The notes beneath the pieces are model-generated. The model did not search any database and was not told where the DNA came from. It saw only the letters and a program-made list of their open reading frames with translations. DNA of 64,000 nucleotides from Coffea arabica (Eukaryota > Streptophyta > Magnoliopsida > Gentianales > Rubiaceae), in NCBI RefSeq assembly GCF_036785885.1, contig NC_092323.1, forward strand, positions 14,454,501 to 14,518,500, given 5' to 3'. The translations under genes and the position numbers were made by a program. Every line of letters starts with the position of its first letter. The first letter of the stretch is position 1. Below, one piece after another: positions 57,659 through 64,000 of this stretch.

Positions 57659-57662
<4 letters not shown>

Positions 57663-57864
57663 TGGCAAATCTTGACAATCAAACAAACCCAATTATTGTT
57701 ATTATACTAACTTTTAGTGTATCAAAATTTAACCAAAATTATTTCTTTTTTTGTAATTGAAATACTTCATTTTCTTGCACTAAATAAATGAAAATTGTGC
57801 AATGATATCTCATTGACCTTCTAAAAGGGCCAACTAACAATTTATGATACTTCATATCTATAGC

Positions 57865-57930
57865 ATAACTGTAGCGGTGGACTGAAACTTGGGAAATGCC
57901 TTGGTATAAATGTGCATTGGCATAACTGTA
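57865..57930 (-). other. Fragment of a third F-box/kelch 5' flank
   Basis: GTGGACTGAAACTTGGGAAATGCC here matches the segments just upstream of the start codons of the decayed copy (52727-52760) and the intact copy (63690-63725). No coding part follows. Confidence 0.5.
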
Positions 57931-58040
57931 TATTTCCTGCAGAAACTGTGAAGATTGGTTATAGGACCATATCAGGCAATGTTGTAAAAGACATTAAACA
58001 TATGTATTTTGTTTGGGAAAGGAACTTGTTTACTCATAAT

Positions 58041-58436
58041 TAGAGCTGCAAACGAATTGAGTTGTTCGAGTCCGAACTTGACTCAAGATCGGTGAACATC
58101 GAGCTCGAGTCAAATTTGAATTGATCAAGTCGAACTCGAGTCAAATTTGAATTGATCAAGTCGAACTCGAGTTTGAAAATACTAATCTTGTTAGTTTCCG
58201 AGCCGATTCGAATTTGATTATATATATAATTTTTTATTTTAATAATAAAATTATATATATATTCCTAATATTTTATTTTTTTAAAAAAAATTATTTTATT
58301 TATTTTAAAAAAAAATAATTATTTTTTTAAAAAAAATTTAAACTCAAACTTGACATTTTGAACTCGTCGAGCTCAAACTTGAATTTGAACGAGCCTCAAC
58401 TCGATTAGACCGAAATTCAACTCGTTTGGACCCTTA
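58041..58436. mobile_element. hAT-like MITE, 396 bp
   Basis: Ends TAGAGCTGCAAACGAATTGA and, inward from the right, TAAGGGTCCAAACGAGTTGA. Flanking 8-mers CTCATAAT and CTCAGAAT match at 7 of 8. The interior has CGAACTCGAGTCAAATTTGA words in direct tandem copies at about 58090 and 58130. Confidence 0.75.
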
Positions 58437-58571
58437 CTCAGAATATACACCCATGATGTGATCTATATTGGGTACATCAAAATGTGGGAAATGTATCACA
58501 ATCTAAGGTGCAAAATGTTGGGGATATTACAAAGAAAATGGTTGAATGATACAAAGATAGATACACAAAAT

Positions 58572-58826
58572 AAAGATTTCAAATCTTGATTCAAAATCAC
58601 TTTTCTTTAGGTTTTAATTGCCCATTATTTGTGTGCAATAGAACTTGGACAAATTATCCTTCACCATAATTTGAAATTTGTTTGTCTTTTACTCTTTGCA
58701 AAGATTTCAAATCTTGATTCAAAATCACTTTTCTTTAGGTTTTAGTTGCCCATTATTTGTGTGCAATAGAACTTGGACAAATTATCCTTCACCAATTTGA
58801 AATTTGTTTGTCTTTTACTCTTTGCA
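58572..58826. repeat. Two-copy tandem duplication, period 128 bp
   Basis: 58572-58699 and 58700-58826 differ only by one substitution and a 3-bp gap, so the duplication is recent. Confidence 0.9.
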
Positions 58827-59431
58827 CTAAATAAGACAAATCCTACTTGAACTATGGGCTGTTTTTCAAGAGAATTCTATAGCGTAGAAAAGTAATTTCT
58901 ATACATGATCCAGAAGTATTTGAAAGTTGCAACTTTTGTCTAATGAATCATGTATTTTCTCAGCCAAGTGATTAACACCAGTGGTCTGAAGTTTTTTTAG
59001 AGGTTTTAGACACCATTTCGAGGGGCATTAACCGTCAAAACATGAAAAATTAAACATTTTGACCGTCACTAAGGATCCATCCGCAGATCATACTGCATTT
59101 CCAATGGGCGCTCATACTCTTGCAGAAGGATCCCTACACTCGTATAATCACTGTAAAAAGGACCTTTTGTGGAAGTTACTCGTATATATATAGCTCAGGA
59201 TTTACGAATGAAATGTACAACAATGGTCAAAATCACTGAACATGCAGCTGTATTTGAATTAGAATGACTATAAACATATGAATTTGATCCTAAGTGACAT
59301 GCAGTTGTACGAGAGCACAAGATTTCCATCCAGATGAAAGGTTTAACAATGCTGAAACCAATAACTAAGGGAGTAGAATTTATAGTACCATGCACGAATA
59401 AAACGCATGAACTGAACTTTATCGGATATCC
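58827..59431. other. Intergenic, no recognisable gene
   Basis: Nothing recognised. The minus-strand 96-aa frame here has no domain and runs into the LINE insertion. Confidence 0.5.
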
Positions 59432-59444
59432 AACCGGTCTATGC

Positions 59445-59816
59445 AATTGGGAAAGGCAGCAGGCTGGAGAAGAATCGAAGTACAATCAGACTGCAAGAAT
59501 GTGATAGACTGTATCTTAACCGTCTCATGCAACAACAGCAACTGTGCTGTGATACTGGAGGACATACAACAACTGAGGGAGTTTTTTGAGCAATGCAACT
59601 TCTCTTTTATACATAGGGAAGGGAATGAAGTGTGTCATAGGCTAGCAAAGTTTGCCTTGAAGCTAGTTAATGATGTATATTGGGAATCATGTTTCCCTGG
59701 CTGGATTAAAGATCTAGCAAGAATAGATTATGAGAGCAATGAGCTCCTTTTGTAAAGTGCTCTTGTATTATCAAGTTTAAATCAATACAAATGTTATCAT
59801 TTTGACAAAAAAAAAA
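59445..59816 (+). mobile_element. 5'-truncated L1-type LINE (RNase H-like tail)
   Basis: A 372-bp insertion ending in a poly(A) run and bracketed by a 13-bp duplication AACCGGTCTATGC (59432-59444, 59817-59829). It encodes the C-terminal RNase H-like domain of plant LINE ORF2: WRRIEVQSDCKNVIDCI (catalytic-type Asp) and FIHREGNEVCHRLAKFAL (the VHREAN..AD.LAK motif), then a stop at 59755 and a short 3' UTR. The rest of ORF2 was never inserted, as is usual for reverse-transcription that stops early. The open frame and clean duplication suggest a young insertion. The ATG that appears to start the frame comes from the target site. Confidence 0.9.
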
Positions 59817-59829
59817 AACCGGTCTATGC

Positions 59830-62578
59830 GAGCACAGTAAATTAATTTCAAATCAGAAGGGAAAAGAAAGGTACATACAAGAAGCAGGACTGGTCCAACT
59901 TACATTGCCAGCTGCAGATGAACCCTATATGGTATATACACATAATAACATTACAGAATCTAGACAGTGTCGGGAATGCAGCCGAATATAAATACAGATT
60001 ACTTTCCAGATGGGCTGTAGCAAACTTGGCCAGTAAATTATCTGCCAATGTACCTCAGATGGTGGTGACTCGGACTACGCAATACACCTCGGCACTTTCG
60101 AGAATCTGAAGCAGCTGGATGGCTACCCCAATGTTGCTTCGTCACACAATCTGAGCTAGAAGAAACTACCAGTAGTATCATTCTGCTAAGAAGCAATTTA
60201 TCACCTGCTTCTCAACTGGAGTAGTTGGAAAAATCGATTGCAGTGAGAATCCTGTGAAAAACACCACAATGGTTTTGTCGTCAACGAAAGTACTCAGGAT
60301 AAATGGAATAGGAAGCTAAAAATCATAATGCATCTCTCATACAAGAAGATCAACAGTAAAGCCCCACGTGCTCAGGCAGCCCTCCTTTTCAGACCAAAAT
60401 AATGGGAGTGAATGGATGAAACTTCATTTGAACTATAGAAGCAAGCAATTTGAAATTACATGAAGGGGAAGAAGAACAGATGTGAAGCTACCAGCTTTGG
60501 CAACAAAGTTCCATAAAAGAAGCCTGGCACTTCAATGATCGTCAGCCTTTTGAAGTGAATGACCTCACAAGCAAAACAGAATTTCTCATTCCCTTAAAGG
60601 TAATTGTGAATGCCAATGACAGATGGCAATGGGAGAAAATGACTTGAAAATGAACCAAAGCTCCAAGAAATTAACTCAAATGGAGTATATGTTCTCATCT
60701 AAGACTTATCACTTAATGGTCGTCTGCAAATTACAAATAGTAGCTGCAAAAACATATAGGATATTATCACCTTCAAGAACAAATTTTGAACACCAAGGAC
60801 AAGTAACAACATGACAGAATGACTCAAAAATAAAAGAGGACCAAAATTCTAAGAGTTGAAACAGAGGGAAAGAAAAAGTGTAAGGTAGCTGACTACACAC
60901 GCAATTCCATACTATAAAGTCATCATATAGCAAGCAAAAGCGATCTTATAAATTGAACTTTCATGATAAATTCAAATGCTCACTTCTGGGACCGGATTGT
61001 TAAGAAAACCTGGGACAAACAAAAGGCAAGGAGGGTAGTATCTCACATTTGCAATATAATCCATGAGTGGTAATTAATGATGCTCAATAAAAAATGGACT
61101 GGATCTCAGGAAGTAAGTCTATCCTCAACTGGATTTCAGATAGATAACGCAGTAAAAACATTAACATCACTGATCCAGAATGGACAATCATGACTAAACT
61201 ACACCAATGTTCAAAAAATATTGAATCTGTCTAAATCTAAAAAAAAATTCAAGCAATGGCAGCGCAATCACCATGGGGACATCAAAGTAGCAGAGTATCA
61301 CATTATAAGGCCATTTTGTCAATCGAGAAAATATCTTAAAAAACAAACAAATCCAAAATGCTCATGTTGCATTTGGCTCTAATCCATTTTGAATACATGG
61401 GTAAAACAACTGTGAGTATACCATTCGACTGAATCTCAGAATCTCCAGATTACAACATCAAAAATAAAGTACATAACTCAACAGAGAGGTGGGAAATGGG
61501 GAGAACAGCATCTCAGAGTCAATCCCCATAGTTTTCTTCACTGGTAATCAAAGTGCAAGGATAACAATTGTCATATATCATCACTGATGCTCATCCTCAG
61601 ATCATAAAACAAATTAAACCACCAGTACAGACTTCAATATCGAAAAAGAAATTGAAAAAATGACATTATGAAACCATTAGACTGATAATTATCATACAGG
61701 ACCTCAGGAAGACAAATTAATCTTCAATTCCATTTGGGAAATTGCAGATAGATAACGCAGTTTATTTCTTATTACATCATCGGTCCATCCAGGAAAAATT
61801 CAAAGGCAAATAGGATAATAAAAAAGAAGAAAATTTTCCAGCAAGAAGCTCAAGAAGCAGTAATGAATGATTAAAATGTCTAAACAAGGAGGAGGAACCT
61901 AAAAGAACAATTTATGCCTGCGGGACTTCACAGTTAGGCAAAAGAACAAAAGACATAAAACACTAGTTTGGGTCTTCTGGGATTGGATGAATGACGTTGC
62001 TTGGCATATGAAAATCAAATGTTTTTAAACTCTTATGAAAGTGGAGGCAGTCAGTCTGTTGGCTAACCCTCGTTACAGTATAGGACATGTTCAGCTACTG
62101 GCTTTATTCTGTAGATTTTTTGCTCCATAATTATATGAAAGCATATTTTAGGCAAGATGACCAATTAATATCAAATAAGGGGGGGAAGTCAATTAAAAAG
62201 TATAGACTGAACCAATCGAGCTTGTTCCTTTTTATGTGTGCTTCAGAGGTTCAGGGATGTTCCCTCGTCAATGGCCATTCCCCCAATTTGCGCTCTATTT
62301 TCCCCTTTCCTCGCAAAGAATGAAGTAAAAGTTCACACTCTCTGCAACGAACCAGTTTTATATAACTATATTTAATGACTACTCAATTAGAACGAGAGAG
62401 AGGGAAGTTTACAGGCATGGTATAACCGTACAAGGCTAAACCCATAAAAAACAAAGCATTCAAACAAATGAATCAGATAACTAAATGGCTAACATGCTTC
62501 AAAGATAAAAGAACCTGAATATTATAAACAACATATGCACCAAAGAACAATTGCCATACCCTGCACCAAACATCACCA
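59830..62578. other. Long stretch without a recognised gene, 3' side of the F-box/kelch gene
   Basis: AT-rich (about 60-65 percent), with few homopolymers and no obvious transposon ends, unlike the surrounding intergenic DNA. It may hold a long or spliced 3' UTR of the gene ending at 62579, or a non-coding transcript. No coding exon or conserved domain was seen on either strand. Confidence 0.4.
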
Positions 62579-63688
62579 TCAGAACTCAGATGCCATACAA
62601 TGTACAATCGCAGCTCCATTAGGAACTGTGAGAATCACGTCAGACCATAAAATCCTTCCGCTCAACATTCCATCCCCATCCTTCCAAACTTCAATATCCG
62701 CACACATTATCTCCACCTCCTTCCCACTCCCCTTCCCCTCCCAAACTACACACAACCTTCCATCGAAATTCACCATCGTCGCACCACATAAAAACCTAGG
62801 CAACCCTTTCCCTACACCCCTCAACTCCTTCCAAACATCTTCCTCCACATCGTACCCTCTGATCTTCCCTAAATAATCATAACAATACAACACTCCCCGA
62901 ACCACCGCAGCCCGCCCCCTCCACCCCAAATCAAGCCTTTTGGACACGTTTCCCCACTTCCCCAGCCCAACATCATACACCACCCCACCTCTATCCGCCA
63001 TTGCATAAACTCTCCCCTCCACCACCGCGCTCGCGTGCATCCACTTCTCCCTCACCTCAATAGGGCTCGGCACCGGGGCCCACAACCCAGTATCCGGGTC
63101 AAAAACCTCGGCCCAGTTCACAGACCGTGCCCAGCTATCCACAACACAACCACCTAGAACATAAATCTTCCCATCAACAACCCCGGCCGCAGCGAACTCC
63201 CGTCCCACCTTCATTCTTGGGCCTTCCTCCCACCTATTAAACCTACAATCATAAACCCACATCAAATTTAACGGAATTTCGTTAATAGACCCCCCAATTA
63301 CGTATATTTTCGGGCCTAGGACGGCGAACGCAGGGCCTACGGGCTGAAACGGGATGCGGGGAAGGGGAAAAATGGGTTTTTGTGGGATTTTTCTGCTATG
63401 GCAATTAGAGAGGAGAGTGTACCAGTGGAAGGAGTAGTTGATACGGAGGTTGAGGTAGAGAGAGGTTTGGGTGGTATGGAGGAGGGACCGGGTGGTGAAG
63501 AGTGCAGAGGAGGTTATGGCGGAGCGCCATGATCTTGAGACAAGAGAGAGCTTAGGGTAATAGTATCTGGGGATTCTTGATAGGCAGTTGATGGACACGT
63601 CATCTGGGAGGTCTGGGATCAGCTGGGGTTCGGCCGATGGTCGTGGCGGCTGGCCGCCACTGGTGGTGGTGGTAGTGGTGGTGGTCAT
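62579..63688 (-). CDS. F-box/kelch-repeat protein, SKIP6-like
   Basis: An intact intronless 369-aa frame. A Thr-rich start is followed by an F-box at about 23-66 (LIPDLPDDVSINCLSRIP..., LSLVSRSWRSAI), which recruits the Skp1/ASK subunit of an SCF ubiquitin ligase. Kelch repeats run from about 126 to 330, visible as KIYVIGG, MWVYDCRFNRWEEGPRMKVGRE, KIYVLGG, AEVFDPDTGLWAPVPSP, HASAVVEGRVYAMA, VVYDVGLGKWGNV and RGVLYCYD. They would form the propeller that binds substrate. The layout and length match the SKIP6/At1g-type plant F-box/kelch family. The start is the first Met in frame, in a GGTGGT/ACC-repeat leader of Thr codons that may vary in length. The substrate is unknown. A decayed copy lies 10.9 kb to the left in the same orientation. 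Confidence 0.93.
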   Translation of the reverse strand: MTTTTTTTTSGGQPPRPSAEPQLIPDLPDDVSINCLSRIPRYYYPKLSLVSRSWRSAITSSALFTTRSLLHTTQTSLYLNLRINYSFHWYTLLSNCHSRKIPQKPIFPLPRIPFQPVGPAFAVLGPKIYVIGGSINEIPLNLMWVYDCRFNRWEEGPRMKVGREFAAAGVVDGKIYVLGGCVVDSWARSVNWAEVFDPDTGLWAPVPSPIEVREKWMHASAVVEGRVYAMADRGGVVYDVGLGKWGNVSKRLDLGWRGRAAVVRGVLYCYDYLGKIRGYDVEEDVWKELRGVGKGLPRFLCGATMVNFDGRLCVVWEGKGSGKEVEIMCADIEVWKDGDGMLSGRILWSDVILTVPNGAAIVHCMASEF

Positions 63689-63785
63689 CTAACCAATGGA
63701 CTGTGAAACTTGGGAAATGCCAATGTTGTTGCAGCTAAATACGTATAGGGACTCTAAAACTTTGGAAATGCCTATATGTTGAATT

Positions 63786-64000
63786 AGGGTTAATTCCACT
63801 TTGTCCCCCCAAACTTTGGACGATTACTCACTTCAGTCCCTAAACTTCAAAATGGGACACTTAAGTCCCTAAACTTATAAATACCTCCCACTTAAGTCCC
63901 TAAACTTATAAAATGGGATACTTAAATCCCTAAACCCTTATAAAATGGGACACTTCGACCACCAACGACATTCAGGATTTGTTAACAATTTTCCTTAAAT
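63786..64000. mobile_element. Left part of a MITE cut by the window edge
   Basis: GGGTTAATTCCACTTTGTCC at the left, then three tandem-like copies of CACTTAAGTCCCTAAACTTA with GGGACACTT spacers. It resembles the arms of Mutator-like MITEs of the type at 35662. The right end is outside the window. Confidence 0.5.

Overview
The window is nuclear DNA from a flowering plant, probably a eudicot and plausibly an asterid; I cannot name the species. The evidence is AT-rich sequence, GT-AG introns, plant-only gene families (CC-type glutaredoxins, F-box/kelch SKIP6-like, a VIRESCENT3-like plastid protein) and plant-type transposons: hAT, Mutator-like, Stowaway-type, tRNA-derived SINE, L1-type LINE and tRNA-Asp-primed LTR elements.

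1-4.4 kb holds the edge of an Athila-like LTR element, a non-autonomous hAT element with a perfect 8-bp target duplication, and old LTR-like sequence. 4.6-36 kb is a tandem array of CC-type glutaredoxins, all on the minus strand: five intact 102-codon genes (4659, 8615, 13247, 25256, 32521) and one frameshifted copy (20632). Each copy carries a TATA box about 85-140 bp upstream and a conserved non-coding block about 250 bp upstream (about 475 bp in one unit). Five of the six units also keep a second, distal conserved block. One copy has the active site CGIS in place of CCIS. A short F-box/FBA gene lies between units 1 and 2. MITEs, SINEs, a solo LTR and three tRNA-like hairpins are scattered through the array.

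37-49 kb is a quieter genic stretch with two minus-strand genes: an OTU-family deubiquitinase (326 aa, two coding exons, probable leader exon near 43.0 kb and a hAT element in the leader intron), and a ten-exon VIRESCENT3-like HEAAH membrane protein of the plastid (329 aa reconstructed).

49-64 kb contains a duplicated F-box/kelch gene: a decayed copy at 51751-52727 and an intact copy at 62579-63688. Between them is a nested repeat complex: a long-arm Mutator-like foldback element (52998-57365) that inserted into a hAT-like relic and was itself split by a 3.2-kb solo LTR. A second hAT element and a 5'-truncated LINE tail follow. No operons or horizontally acquired genes are apparent. The main biological theme is local expansion and decay of small regulatory gene families amid transposon insertion.
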